Positions 1 through 8,552 are shown, counted from the stretch's first letter. The stretch is DNA of 64,000 nucleotides from Enterococcus larvae (GCF_017830045.1 NZ_JAEDXU010000006.1:124001-188000); one strand, 5' to 3'. The notes: generated from the sequence alone by a model not told the origin. Numbers and translations are program-made.

Positions 1-2
1 AA

Positions 3-629
3 GCCGTCAGCGAAAAGAAAACAAACGGTACAGCACCAAAAGTAACCTTCCGACAAGTATTGACCAATCGAAACGTACTGGTCCTTTTCATTGCTATGTT
101 GCTGTTGAACTTCCTTTTATACGGCAATATGTCATGGCTTCCTAGCTTCCTTGCAACGAAATTTACATTAGATATCAAGACTATTGGTTATCTATTAGCA
201 GTCAATGCTGTTTTTCAAACATTAGCAACTATGTTTGCCGGTATGCTGCTATCCAAACTATTTCTTGGAAAAGAACGGATTTTTATTATCGGTGCAACCG
301 TCCTGTCAGCAGGATTGATCCTAGTATTCGTCACATCTAATAACCTGATCCTATCTATGATTTCGTTGATTTTAGTAAGTATGGTTTCTGTAGGCGCCTT
401 TACAGCAATCTTTACTTGGCCTCATAAAATCATGGACCCTTCGATCATCGGCTCATCGATTGGGATCATCAACACTGGGGGTACTCTAGGAGGCTTTTTA
501 GCGCCATTGATCTTAGGACAACTGATTAAATCAGCGGGCGGTTCCTTTACTTTAGCCTTTGGATTCATGGCAGCAGCCAGCTTGCTTTGCGGCTTAACTG
601 TGTTAGGAGTGAAAAAAGAAAACGCATGA
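3..629 (+). CDS. MFS transporter, C-terminal part (5' end outside window)
   Basis: The reading frame is open from base 3, so only the last 208 residues are visible. They show about six hydrophobic helices and a glycine-rich GGTLGGFLAPLILGQ segment typical of the late helices of major facilitator superfamily permeases. The stop codon overlaps the start of sdaAB (ATGA at 626-629), so it is translationally linked to the serine dehydratase genes and may import a serine-containing substrate or a peptide/amino acid for this cluster. The substrate cannot be read from the sequence. Family call is strong, substrate is inference. Confidence 0.8.
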   Translation, partial: AVSEKKTNGTAPKVTFRQVLTNRNVLVLFIAMLLLNFLLYGNMSWLPSFLATKFTLDIKTIGYLLAVNAVFQTLATMFAGMLLSKLFLGKERIFIIGATVLSAGLILVFVTSNNLILSMISLILVSMVSVGAFTAIFTWPHKIMDPSIIGSSIGIINTGGTLGGFLAPLILGQLIKSAGGSFTLAFGFMAAASLLCGLTVLGVKKENA

Positions 630-1288
630 CAAAGAGAAAATTCAAGTATAAAAGTGCCTTCGATATCATCGGACCAATCATGGTCGGTCCTTCCAGTTCT
701 CACACTGCCGGTGCTGTTCGCATCGGCAAGATGGCACGAGATTTATTCAAGCATACGCCCCGCAAGCTGATTGTTACTTTTTTTGGCTCATTCGCTGAAA
801 CCTATAAGGGACATGGAACTGCTGTAGCGATCGTTGCCGGTGTCTTAGGCTTTGAAACAAATGACGAACGAATACCTGATTCACTTGAAATAGCTGAGCA
901 GCAAGGTGTTCACGTAGAATTTTTAGTCAGCAGGACACCTACTGACCATGCCAATACAGTAAATTTAGAGTTGATCGATAACACGGAACTACTAAACCTC
1001 ACAGCCATCTCTATTGGTGGAGGCAGTATTCAATTGACTGAGATCAACCACCATTCAACACTGTTGGAGCATTCACAAGGGAATGGGTTATTATTGACCA
1101 CCTTCGAGCCGCAGATCACTCTGCCAAATGTCAGAGAGGCACTAGAGAGTCCCGAGTTTATTCAAGTTCAGGAATTGAATAAAGAGACGATCATTTTTGT
1201 TGAAACAGTAAGTGATATCAGCCAGAAACTTCTGGCAAAAATAAAAAATTTACCTGGTATTACGACTGTTATGGCGACAACAGGTTAA
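626..1288 (+). CDS. sdaAB: L-serine dehydratase, iron-sulfur-dependent, beta subunit
   Basis: A 220-residue protein with the beta-subunit signature near the N-terminus: FDIIGPIMVGPSSSHTAGA, the phosphate/serine-binding loop found in all bacterial Fe-S serine dehydratases. With SdaAA it deaminates L-serine to pyruvate and ammonia. A longer frame opens at 587, but the ATG at 626 fits the family N-terminus and overlaps the stop of the upstream transporter. An ACT-like domain is expected at the C-terminus (VETVSDISQKLLAKI region). It is followed after 17 bp by sdaAA, so the two subunits are made from one transcript. Confidence 0.93.
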   Translation: MTKRKFKYKSAFDIIGPIMVGPSSSHTAGAVRIGKMARDLFKHTPRKLIVTFFGSFAETYKGHGTAVAIVAGVLGFETNDERIPDSLEIAEQQGVHVEFLVSRTPTDHANTVNLELIDNTELLNLTAISIGGGSIQLTEINHHSTLLEHSQGNGLLLTTFEPQITLPNVREALESPEFIQVQELNKETIIFVETVSDISQKLLAKIKNLPGITTVMATTG

Positions 1289-1305
1289 TTGGAGGACGTG
1301 ATTTT

Positions 1306-2181
1306 TTGTTTGAATCAATAGAAGAATTAATACAACGAGCGGAAGAGCAGCACTGCAAGCTGGCAGAGATCATGATTGCTCAGGAAATAGAGATGTCCGG
1401 TCGTAGCCGCAAAGAGATCATGCAGCAAATGGAAATAAACTTAGAAACAATGGAAGCGGCGGCAGAAAAAGGGATTCAAGGCGTGAAATCACATTCAGGA
1501 TTAACAGGCTATGATGCAAAAAGATTGCAGAAATACTTGGATCAAAAAACGGTCTTAACCGATACTACCTTTGTTAAAGCACTATGCTATGCTGTAGCAA
1601 CCAATGAAGTAAATGCTGCGATGGGAATGATCTGTGCAACACCGACTGCTGGATCTGCCGGTGTCGTTCCCGGTGTTCTTCTTGCGTTTAGTGAAAAGCT
1701 GACTGCTACACGGGAAGCCATGCTGGAATTTTTATTTACTTCAGCTGCCTGCGGTTTTGTCGTAGCAAATAATGCAATGATTTCCGGTGCTGAAGGTGGT
1801 TGCCAAGCTGAGATTGGCTCAGCTTCAGCGATGGCAGCAGCAGCATTAGTCGAATTAGCAGGAGGCACGCCTCGCCAAGCAGGACATGCCTTTGCCATTG
1901 CTCTAAAAAATTTGATTGGACTAGCCTGTGATCCTGTTGCAGGTCTGGTGGAAATTCCTTGTATCAAAAGAAACGCTGGAGGAACTGCTAATGCTATTGC
2001 AGCAGCCGAAATGGCGCTGGCAGATGTAGAAAGTGAAATTCCTGCTGATGAGGTAATTGAAGCAATGTATCGAGTAGGAAGAAACATGTCTGCGGATATT
2101 CGGGAAACAGGCATTGGGGGCCTGGCTGGAACAGCAACCGGAAAACGAATTGCCAAAGAGCTTTTCGGCATCGATCGATAG
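1306..2181 (+). CDS. sdaAA: L-serine dehydratase, iron-sulfur-dependent, alpha subunit
   Basis: 291 residues starting at TTG, chosen because GGAGGA lies 9 bp upstream and no ATG gives the full family N-terminus. It carries the alpha-subunit core with the cysteines expected to hold the 4Fe-4S cluster: SAACGF, GGCQAEIGSASA and GLACDPVAGLVEIPC. It forms the catalytic subunit that removes water and ammonia from L-serine together with SdaAB. The oxygen-labile cluster suits fermentative growth. No frameshift or missing motif was seen. Confidence 0.94.
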   Translation: MFESIEELIQRAEEQHCKLAEIMIAQEIEMSGRSRKEIMQQMEINLETMEAAAEKGIQGVKSHSGLTGYDAKRLQKYLDQKTVLTDTTFVKALCYAVATNEVNAAMGMICATPTAGSAGVVPGVLLAFSEKLTATREAMLEFLFTSAACGFVVANNAMISGAEGGCQAEIGSASAMAAAALVELAGGTPRQAGHAFAIALKNLIGLACDPVAGLVEIPCIKRNAGGTANAIAAAEMALADVESEIPADEVIEAMYRVGRNMSADIRETGIGGLAGTATGKRIAKELFGIDR

Positions 2182-2290
2182 TCCGATATATAGCAAAAAG
2201 AACCACTTTGATTTAATGGAAAAAAGGGAGCTATATGAAAAAGTGTTTATAGATTATGTATGATAAAAAATAGAATAAGAGGAGAGGAAA

Positions 2291-3724
2291 ATGACAATGA
2301 ACGCAAAAGAAGAAATTGCTGCACTGATTGAAGCCAAACGAAAAGAATTGATTGAAGCCGCTGATGCTATCTGGGGAACACCGGAAACTCGGTTTGCTAC
2401 AAAGGACTCTGTTCAGCATTACTACCGAATTCTGGAAAATGAGGGCTTCTCTCTTGAAAAAGGTGTGGCAAATATGGAACACGCCTTTGTTGCATCATAC
2501 GGTAGTGGAAAGCCAGTAATCGGGATTCTGGCAGAATATGATGCATTGGGTAATCTTAGTCAAGTGGCCGACTTAGGTCAGCAAAAGGCAGAGATCGAAG
2601 GTGGAAATGGACATGGTTGTGGACATAATTTATTAGGAACTGGTGCCTTGGCAGGAGCAATAGGCATCAAAGAATATATGAAGCAGGAACAGCTGGAAGG
2701 AACAATCAAGCTGTTTGGTTGTCCGGCAGAAGAAAGTGGTTATGGGAAAGCCTTTATGGCAAGAGATGGCGTATTCGACGGGATCGATGCTGCCTTGACT
2801 TGGCATCCCATGGATGTAACCTCCGCTTGGGGAGACAGTAGTTTGGCTGTGTATCAGGTTTATTACAACTTCAAAGGAACTTCTGCTCATGCTGCAGCAG
2901 CACCGGAACAAGGACGTAGTGCCTTAGATGCTGCAGAGCTGATGAATATCGGTGTACAATTTCTAAGAGAACACATCATCGATCAAGGGCGTGTGCATTA
3001 TGCATTTATGGATGCTGGTGGAGAGTCTGCCAATGTGGTTCAGCCAACAGCAAGTTTATACTATTTTATCCGAGCACCTAAACTGGATCAGGCAGATGCC
3101 ATCTATCAACGAGTGAATAAAATTGCTGAAGGAGCAGCATTGATGACCGAAACAGAGCTGGAAATCGATTTTGATTCCGCCTGTGCAGATTATATTCCTA
3201 ATCAGGCCATCACAACAGCCATGTATCAAAATCTGACAGCAGTTGGAGATATGGGCATCACTGAAGAAGACCAATCCTATGAGCAACGCTACTATGACAG
3301 CTTAACAGATGCAACAAAGCAAGGATTGATCCAGCGAGCAAAAGTTTGCTTCCCAGATTTAAGTGAAGAAGAAGCAGCTGCTATCGGAAAACGACCAATT
3401 TTTGATGAAGTTCTGCCGCTAAGCTTTTCAGACAAGACCTCCGGCTCTTCCGATGTTGGAGATGTCAGCTGGGTTGTGCCTACAGCACAAGTATTGATTG
3501 GGTGTGAGCCTCAAGGAACACCTCCACATTCTTGGCAATGGGTAGCAAACGGAAAATCCTCTGTTGCCCATAAAGGACTACTTTCAGCAGGAAAAGTTAT
3601 TGCAGCAACAGCCTATGACCTACTGTCCAACCCTGAACTGCTGGCACAGGCCAAAGCAGAGCATGAACAAAAAGTAGGCGGCTCTTATCGCTCAGCGATT
3701 CCAGCAGATGTTATGCCAAGATAA
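2291..3724 (+). CDS. M20 family amidohydrolase, AbgB/p-aminobenzoyl-glutamate hydrolase type
   Basis: 477 residues. The metal-binding motifs of M20 peptidases are visible: GILAEYDALGNL, GGNGHGCGHNLLGTGA (the CGHN histidine), PAEESGYGKAFMA with the catalytic glutamate, and TWHPMD. The best match in style is the AbgB branch, which cleaves amide bonds of amino-acid conjugates such as p-aminobenzoyl-glutamate. A strong SD (AGGAGAGGA) precedes the ATG. It follows sdaAA by 109 bp in the same direction, so it may be co-transcribed. The true substrate is unknown; an acyl- or aminoacyl-conjugate is the safest description. Confidence 0.82.
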   Translation: MTMNAKEEIAALIEAKRKELIEAADAIWGTPETRFATKDSVQHYYRILENEGFSLEKGVANMEHAFVASYGSGKPVIGILAEYDALGNLSQVADLGQQKAEIEGGNGHGCGHNLLGTGALAGAIGIKEYMKQEQLEGTIKLFGCPAEESGYGKAFMARDGVFDGIDAALTWHPMDVTSAWGDSSLAVYQVYYNFKGTSAHAAAAPEQGRSALDAAELMNIGVQFLREHIIDQGRVHYAFMDAGGESANVVQPTASLYYFIRAPKLDQADAIYQRVNKIAEGAALMTETELEIDFDSACADYIPNQAITTAMYQNLTAVGDMGITEEDQSYEQRYYDSLTDATKQGLIQRAKVCFPDLSEEEAAAIGKRPIFDEVLPLSFSDKTSGSSDVGDVSWVVPTAQVLIGCEPQGTPPHSWQWVANGKSSVAHKGLLSAGKVIAATAYDLLSNPELLAQAKAEHEQKVGGSYRSAIPADVMPR

Positions 3725-3745
3725 CCGCTAATAGAAGAAAAATAG

Positions 3746-3797
3746 AGCAAGGTATCAAGGAGATTACATTTCCATGATTACCTTACTCTATTTTTTA
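3746..3797. terminator. Bidirectional terminator between amidohydrolase and DUF2828 gene
   Basis: TAGAG and AAGGTA pair with TACCTT and CTCTA around a loop. T-rich tracts flank both sides, so it can end the plus-strand amidohydrolase transcript and the minus-strand DUF2828 transcript. Confidence 0.75.
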
Positions 3798-5270
3798 TGC
3801 TGCTTTGATTGCTTCATATCTTTCTGAAGTGATCACCTTCAGCATGAACTCTTCCGGTGTGATCGTTGCGTCTTCAATCAAATCCTTGAACAATGATGGA
3901 CTATATCCCGAAACCAGCTTCACGTACTCCTCTGAAGCAGAGACAGGCAGCTGATGTTGACGTGCATTGACATTCCAGAAAACGATCTCCGGCATTTGAT
4001 ATCCTGCTCGACGCATCATACTCTTCAGCGTCTTGAACAGTGTATCTCTCCGAAAATTACGATTCCTTCCGCAGACGGCCGCATCGAATTCCATATCGGA
4101 AATGATGTACAGCTTATCGATCATTTCCTCTTGTGACAGGCGTGCCCGCTTCGCTGCTGAAAGCATCACGGTAAATACTTTTTCAAGATTCGTATTATAG
4201 CCCCATGAAGCACGACTCAGGTTCTGAACCTTTTCAACAAAGTCTACACCTTCCAATGCACATAGCTGCGGCTCCTCTGAAAAGGTCATGAAGTAATCCT
4301 TGAACTCACTATGATTTCGTTCAGACAAATAGATACCCAATGCGATAGCCACTTCCATTGGTTTACCTGTCATCGATCCGGATACATCGACTACAGCCAA
4401 TGATTTCTCTGTACGATCGCCAATGTAGTCAGGTAGATTCGCCCACATGCCATTATACAATTCCCGTTGTTCTACAACACCTCTTGCTTGAAGAATCTTT
4501 CCTACAATATCTGCTGGGTACAACGCAGCGGTATTTATCTTTGCTTCACCTGTCTTCAATTGTTCCAAGAAGGTCATGTAGCGTTCCATATCATTACGAT
4601 AGAAAGCCTGACGATATTTCATCCCTGCAACAGATGGCAGCTTTTGATAATCAACCGCGTCATAATCACTCTCTGAAAGCTTTGTTTCCAAAAGATCCAG
4701 TGACTGACGCAGTCGACTTAGGATTTTTCGATAAGCAGCTTGATTCATTTTCCATGCATCCAAAAGAATCATCAACTGAGCCTTTCGCTCCTTGTTTCTA
4801 ACGGAAACAGACGGCAGCCATTTAGCGAGCAGAGATATCGCTTCGCCTTTTTCATTTTTCTTTCGATCCTCTTGAAATTGCTTTGTTACTATTGCAAGCA
4901 CCTCTTCTTTCAGCGGTGTCGCCAACAATACAAGTAGGTCATCCCAGCGACCATATTCAGGAATATAAGACAAAACTTGTCGAACTGCAGCTGGTTCTTT
5001 GACTGCCATATCCATCAATACGATTCGGAAAAAACGTCGTTCGCCCTGCCCGCCGCGAATATCCCGCAGATAAAATAGAGTTTTCATCGCTAGATCCTTA
5101 TCTTCCTTAAAAGCAGTATAGAACAATGCCAGTACTTCCTGTTCAGATTTCAAGCGATAGGCACCGCCTAAAGCAAAAAGATCCACCAGCGCATTCAGCG
5201 AGCTTTTCAGTGTATACGCATCATTTTCAGTTTTTTTTATGTTAAATACCTTCTTCAATTCTTCTAACAT
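3795..5270 (-). CDS. DUF2828-type Ro60/TROVE-like protein with von Willebrand A domain
   Basis: 491 residues. The N-terminal two thirds is helical and recalls TROVE/HEAT-like RNA-binding rings (LFYLRDIRGGQGERRFFR, YGRWDDLLVLL, LLAKWLPSVS). The C-terminal third is a vWA domain whose MIDAS motif is intact: AVVDVSGSM, followed by TFSEEPQL and IISDMEFD. Ro60 and its bacterial homologue Rsr share this architecture and bind Y RNAs; DUF2828 is usually listed as uncharacterised. The upstream 480 bp on the same strand contains a tRNA-like RNA and several hairpins, which supports an RNA-binding role. The ATG follows AAGGAGG. Domain call strong; Ro-like function is inference. Confidence 0.8.
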   Translation of the reverse strand: MLEELKKVFNIKKTENDAYTLKSSLNALVDLFALGGAYRLKSEQEVLALFYTAFKEDKDLAMKTLFYLRDIRGGQGERRFFRIVLMDMAVKEPAAVRQVLSYIPEYGRWDDLLVLLATPLKEEVLAIVTKQFQEDRKKNEKGEAISLLAKWLPSVSVRNKERKAQLMILLDAWKMNQAAYRKILSRLRQSLDLLETKLSESDYDAVDYQKLPSVAGMKYRQAFYRNDMERYMTFLEQLKTGEAKINTAALYPADIVGKILQARGVVEQRELYNGMWANLPDYIGDRTEKSLAVVDVSGSMTGKPMEVAIALGIYLSERNHSEFKDYFMTFSEEPQLCALEGVDFVEKVQNLSRASWGYNTNLEKVFTVMLSAAKRARLSQEEMIDKLYIISDMEFDAAVCGRNRNFRRDTLFKTLKSMMRRAGYQMPEIVFWNVNARQHQLPVSASEEYVKLVSGYSPSLFKDLIEDATITPEEFMLKVITSERYEAIKAA

Positions 5271-5282
5271 GTTGTTTCCTCC

Positions 5283-5325
5283 TTAATTTTTCATCAGCGG
5301 AAATGATCCATCGTCATCTCCGCCG
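5283..5325 (-). other. Hairpin in the DUF2828 leader
   Basis: On the minus strand GCGGA and ATGA pair with TCAT and TCCGC just upstream of the SD of the DUF2828 gene. There is no U-run, so it looks like a leader structure rather than a terminator. It may affect translation, or act as a processing boundary between the upstream RNA and the mRNA. Confidence 0.4.
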
Positions 5326-5340
5326 ACCCCCTTTTTTTAC

Positions 5341-5456
5341 AGAGCGTTGGTCTTCTTCTTGGAAAAGAGTTTATTTTTGTTTGCTGTAAACGCTCTTTTG
5401 ACAAGACACGGTTTCTGCTATCCCACATAGAGTTTTTTGATTGCTGTTCGTGTCTT
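5341..5456 (-). ncRNA. Two hairpins with a shared loop motif, downstream part of the tRNA-like RNA
   Basis: Hairpin 1 is closed by an 8-bp stem (AAGACACG at 5449-5456 with CGTGTCTT at 5403-5410, minus strand). Hairpin 2 is closed by AGAGCGT (5390-5396) and ACGCTCT (5341-5347). Right after the 5' arm both contain nearly the same sequence, ACAGCAA, one base, then CAAAAA, and later ACTCT. The shared loop suggests a repeated protein-binding element. They directly follow the tRNA-like module on the same strand and could be the Ro-binding part of one RNA. Confidence 0.5.
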
Positions 5457-5459
5457 TAA

Positions 5460-5526
5460 AAGTAATACAGGAATCGAACCTGTCACTGCCTTCGCAGTCG
5501 CTTGACCCTCTAGCGATTTACTTGAT
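5460..5526 (-). ncRNA. tRNA-like RNA module (YrlA/Y-RNA-like candidate)
   Basis: Read on the minus strand, the transcript predicted from a TATAAT box starts near 5526. It has an acceptor-like stem (AAGTAAA at 5517-5523 with ATTACTT at 5460-5466, six pairs), a D-arm with stem TCGCT/AGCGA and a GG-containing loop (5498-5516), a short CTGC-GAAG-GCAG hairpin where the anticodon arm should be (5485-5497), and a perfect T-arm ACAGG-TTCGATT-CCTGT (5467-5483). The four-base loop cannot hold an anticodon and there is no CCA end, so it is a tRNA mimic, as known for bacterial Y RNAs (YrlA). It sits upstream of a Ro60-like gene. Confidence 0.68.
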
Positions 5527-5532
5527 GAGCTT

Positions 5533-5538
5533 ATTATA
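5533..5538 (-). promoter_or_regulatory. -10 box of the tRNA-like RNA
   Basis: A perfect TATAAT on the minus strand, 7 bp before the predicted 5' end of the tRNA-like module. No good -35 is present at 17 bp, but a run of seven T lies further upstream. The position next to the acceptor stem is the main support. Confidence 0.5.
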
Positions 5539-5576
5539 CGAGACAGACATCGAATCATCTTATAAAAAAAGTTGCG

Positions 5577-5698
5577 CAAATAGAAAAGCTGAACAAGCTT
5601 GGCAGCTCATGAGCAATATAGGAAACTGGTTCAGTGATGCTCTTTATCACTGATAACAGTTTATCTTATTGTCGATTGAGCTTGCTTGTGAAGCTAGA
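5577..5698. ncRNA. Structured RNA unit A of a tandem pair
   Basis: The unit begins with CAAATAGAAAAGCTGAA (5577-5593), repeated exactly at 5699. Nested pairings, plus-strand numbering: ACAAGC 5593-5598 with GCTTGT 5684-5689; AGCTC 5604-5608 with GAGCT 5678-5682; CAATA 5614-5618 with TATTG 5667-5671; AAACTG 5623-5628 with CAGTTT 5657-5662; CAGTGAT 5632-5638 with ATCACTG 5646-5652. A five-base bulge separates the outer two stems. Both strands fold, so the transcribed strand is open; minus is favoured because the neighbouring RNA and DUF2828 genes are minus. Confidence 0.55.
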
Positions 5699-5816
5699 CA
5701 AATAGAAAAGCTGAATGAACTTGAGTAGCTCCCGAACAATAAGACAGATACAGCACAGGATGTCCTTTATCCTGTAGATGGATTTGACTTAGTGTTGAGA
5801 GGAGCTAGTTCATGAA
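5699..5816. ncRNA. Structured RNA unit B of a tandem pair
   Basis: Homologous to unit A but with changed stems that still pair: ATGAAC 5715-5720 with GTTCAT 5808-5813; TAGCTCC 5726-5732 with GGAGCTA 5801-5807; CAATAAG 5737-5743 with CTTA and TTG at 5788-5797; ACAGGAT 5755-5761 with ATCCTGT 5769-5775. The seven-base hairpin loop (GTCCTTT here, GCTCTTT in A) and the five-base bulge position are kept. Compensatory changes across several stems show that structure is under selection. Confidence 0.55.
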
Positions 5817-5867
5817 GCAGAACAATCCTAGTCAATTTCTGCTCTACTTCGCAGATGAATAACTACA

Positions 5868-5900
5868 TAAAAATACCGACCGGATTTCTCCTGTCGGTAT
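5868..5900 (-). terminator. Terminator of the DegV gene
   Basis: On the minus strand ATACCGAC (5893-5900) pairs with GTCGGTAT (5873-5880), followed by TTTTATG. Confidence 0.75.
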
Positions 5901-5958
5901 GTAGTCTCACTATAGGGTCTCGCTTTACTCTTTCTCAGCCTTGACCTCTTTTAAATTA

Positions 5959-6825
5959 TTATCTTGTCTCTCCTAATGAAAACAACGCAATGCAACCATA
6001 GCCGGTATGGCTGGTGATTGTTGGTCCTAATGGGAATAGAAGAATCTCCTTGACCTGGATCTTTTCCTCTAACTCTCCCTTGACCTTCACGGCACTCTCT
6101 TTATCTCCCGCATAGGCAATGAACAGCGTTTGATCTATAGGATGCTTGATTCGCTGTACAGTTTCATCGACAACTTTTTTTAGTGCTTTGCCACGTCCGC
6201 GAACCTTTCCAACATTTTGAAGCTTGCCAGCCTTATCTACAGTGATAAGGGGTTTGATATTCATCAGCCCACCGATTGCAGCAGAGGTTTTTGAAATTCT
6301 TCCGCCCCGTTCCAGATGCTTTAGATCATCCACCGTAACCCAAGATTGGACCTTCATCTTATTGTCTTCCATCCACTGAAGAATCTCTTCCAGTGAATGC
6401 CCATTTTTCTTCATTTCGATTGCTTTATGAACCAGCAGACCTTGTCCTAAGCTTGCAGCCTTCGTGTCTACTACAAAAATATCGACCTGCTCATACTCTT
6501 CCTTCAGCATCTCTACTGCCTGAACAGCACTTTGATACGAACCGCTTAAGCCGGAAGAAAACGCCAGATACAATACTGGCTGTTTTGCCTCGACAAAGGA
6601 TCTGAAGAATTCTAAGTAGCGTCCGACATTGACTTGAGACGTCGTCGGCAATGCCCCTTCCTGAATACTTTTTAAAAAAGCAGCATAGTCAAACGTTTCG
6701 CCTAAATCATCTATTAGTTCATGATTGTCTATCGTGATTGTCATACTGATAAACGATACATCGTTTTCCTTCAATAACTCATATGGTAAATCACAGCATG
6801 AATCTGTTGTTATTTTGAATGTCAT
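5959..6825 (-). CDS. DegV family fatty-acid-binding protein
   Basis: 288 residues, full length for the family. The N-terminal motif ITTDSCCDLP, then TSQVNVGRYLEFF and LAFSSGLSGSYQSA are the classic DegV/FakB lipid-pocket motifs. FakB proteins present fatty acids to the kinase FakA for incorporation into phospholipid; other DegV paralogues have unknown ligands. GGAGGG precedes the ATG. It is a single-gene unit between the Y-RNA-like locus and purA, ended by its own terminator. Confidence 0.9.
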   Translation of the reverse strand: MTFKITTDSCCDLPYELLKENDVSFISMTITIDNHELIDDLGETFDYAAFLKSIQEGALPTTSQVNVGRYLEFFRSFVEAKQPVLYLAFSSGLSGSYQSAVQAVEMLKEEYEQVDIFVVDTKAASLGQGLLVHKAIEMKKNGHSLEEILQWMEDNKMKVQSWVTVDDLKHLERGGRISKTSAAIGGLMNIKPLITVDKAGKLQNVGKVRGRGKALKKVVDETVQRIKHPIDQTLFIAYAGDKESAVKVKGELEEKIQVKEILLFPLGPTITSHTGYGCIALFSLGETR

Positions 6826-6902
6826 TTTATTTTCCCTCCTTGCTCATTATATTCTATCATAAAATCCTTCATACACTTACATATTTACTATTAGAATAAG
6901 GA

Positions 6903-6942
6903 AAGAACTGAAACAGACCTTTCGGCTCATTTCAGTTCTTTT
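6903..6942. terminator. Terminator downstream of purA
   Basis: AAGAACTGAAA and TTTCAGTTCTT form an 11-bp stem with T-rich flanks, placed between the end of purA and the start of degV. Confidence 0.7.
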
Positions 6943-6963
6943 ATAGGATGATTCAATCGCTGT

Positions 6964-8256
6964 TTAGATTTGCGCCCAAACACTTTCCAAGACGTTTGTC
7001 TGATTACGGTCAGGTCCCACTGAGAATGTAGAGATACGAACACCTACCAGCTCAGAAATGCGATGCACATAGTTTCTTGCATTCAATGGTAAATCAGATA
7101 ATGTTTTGCATTGTGTGATATCTTCTTCCCAACCAGGAAGCTCTTCATAGACAGGCTTACAACGACTTAGCTCTTTCAAGCTTGCCGGATAATGATAGAT
7201 CAGTTCCCCATCTAATTCATATGCTGTACAGATTTTTACTGTTTTCAATCCACTTAAAACATCGATTGAGTTTAAAGAGAGGTTAGTGATACCGGAAACA
7301 CGTCTTGAGTGTCTCATGACAACTGTATCAAACCAGCCGACACGTCTCGGTCTACCTGTTGTTGTTCCGTATTCTTTTCCGACTTCTCTGATTCTGTCTC
7401 CAGTTTCATCGAATAGCTCAGTAGGAAATGGGCCGTCTCCCACACGTGATGTATAAGCTTTACAAACCCCAACGACCTTGTTGATTTTTGAAGGACCAAC
7501 ACCGCTTCCGATTGTTACACCACCGGCAACCGGATTTGAAGAGGTTACAAATGGGTAAGTTCCCTGATCGATATCAAGCATGACGCCTTGAGCACCTTCG
7601 AAAAGAACACGTTTGCCTTCATCCAATGCATCATTCAGGATCACCGATGTATCCGTCACATATTTCTTGATTTCCTGTCCATATGCGTAATATTCTTCAA
7701 AAATATCATCAAATGAAATCGCTTCGCTGTCGAACATTTTTACAAACTGACGATTCTTTTCTTCTAAGTTGATTTTCAAGCGTTCTTCAAAAATTTCTTT
7801 ATCCAGTAAATCAGCAACACGGATACCCACACGAGCAGCCTTGTCCATATACGCTGGACCAATTCCCTTGATGGTTGTTCCAATCTTGTTATCGCCCTTT
7901 GCATCTTCTTGCAGCTGATCCAATTTAATATGATAAGGAAGAATAACATGAGCACGGTCAGAAATTCTCAAATTGTCCGTTACGATATTATTTTCCTTTA
8001 AATATGCTAACTCTTTGACCAATGACTTCGGATTGACTACTACACCATTACCGATCACACTGATTTTGTCCTTATAAAAAATACCTGATGGGATGAGGTG
8101 TAACTTATAGGTTGTGCCGTCAAATTTGATGGTATGTCCGGCATTATCTCCGCCTTGATAACGTGCGATCACTTCCGCATTTTCACTTAAAAAATCCGTG
8201 ATCTTTCCTTTTCCTTCATCGCCCCATTGCGTTCCAACTACTACTACAGATGACAT
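6964..8256 (-). CDS. purA: Adenylosuccinate synthetase
   Basis: 430 residues, normal length. It joins IMP and aspartate with GTP to adenylosuccinate in AMP synthesis. The N-terminal P-loop [18 protein letters not shown] with the catalytic histidine, [16 protein letters not shown] and GTTTGRPRR are all present. It lies between dnaB and degV on the lagging-arm minus strand, a common enterococcal order, and has its own promoter. Confidence 0.97.
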   Translation of the reverse strand: MSSVVVVGTQWGDEGKGKITDFLSENAEVIARYQGGDNAGHTIKFDGTTYKLHLIPSGIFYKDKISVIGNGVVVNPKSLVKELAYLKENNIVTDNLRISDRAHVILPYHIKLDQLQEDAKGDNKIGTTIKGIGPAYMDKAARVGIRVADLLDKEIFEERLKINLEEKNRQFVKMFDSEAISFDDIFEEYYAYGQEIKKYVTDTSVILNDALDEGKRVLFEGAQGVMLDIDQGTYPFVTSSNPVAGGVTIGSGVGPSKINKVVGVCKAYTSRVGDGPFPTELFDETGDRIREVGKEYGTTTGRPRRVGWFDTVVMRHSRRVSGITNLSLNSIDVLSGLKTVKICTAYELDGELIYHYPASLKELSRCKPVYEELPGWEEDITQCKTLSDLPLNARNYVHRISELVGVRISTFSVGPDRNQTNVLESVWAQI

Positions 8257-8292
8257 TAAAGCACCTCATTCTATATTATTTGGTCCGTGTCC

Positions 8293-8321
8293 ATTGTATC
8301 AACAATGAATGAAGTTTTCAA
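8293..8321 (-). promoter_or_regulatory. purA promoter
   Basis: On the minus strand -35 TTGAAA (8316-8321) and -10 TACAAT (8293-8298) are spaced by exactly 17 bp, 37 bp upstream of the purA ATG. Confidence 0.7.
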
Positions 8322-8324
8322 CGA

Positions 8325-8378
8325 AAAATCGAATATTAATCGAAATAAAAAAAGTTTTAGCGCCAAAAGACGAACAAT
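8325..8378. promoter_or_regulatory. Possible PurR boxes upstream of purA
   Basis: Two sequences match 11 of 13 bases of the PurBox consensus (AWWWCCGAACWWT): AAAGACGAACAAT at 8366-8378 and AAAATCGAATATT at 8325-8337. They lie just upstream of the purA -35. Both point the same way, unlike the usual inverted pair, so this is tentative. The rest of the 8257-8605 gap is AT-rich and shows no gene. Confidence 0.3.
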
Positions 8379-8552
8379 ATTTTTTTGTTTCAGAAAATAA
8401 ATGAAAAAAAGCGAATTTTATAGCTATTTTGACAGTCAGTAAAATCTGATGAATTTCTAGAAAAATACAGAACATCAAAAAAAGATCGAATGATACAAAA
8501 CAGCTTTCACTATTTTTCATACCATTCGACCTATTTAGATGGATTCAAAAAC

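Noticed and set aside
587-625. Longer N-terminus for SdaAB
   Set aside because: The extra 13 residues are not family-like and overlap the transporter; ATG 626 gives the usual start.
5460-5526. A functional tRNA gene on the minus strand
   Set aside because: T-arm and D-arm look right, but the anticodon arm is a 4-bp stem with a four-base loop, the seventh acceptor pair is A-A, and the 3' end runs into another hairpin. It is better described as a tRNA mimic.
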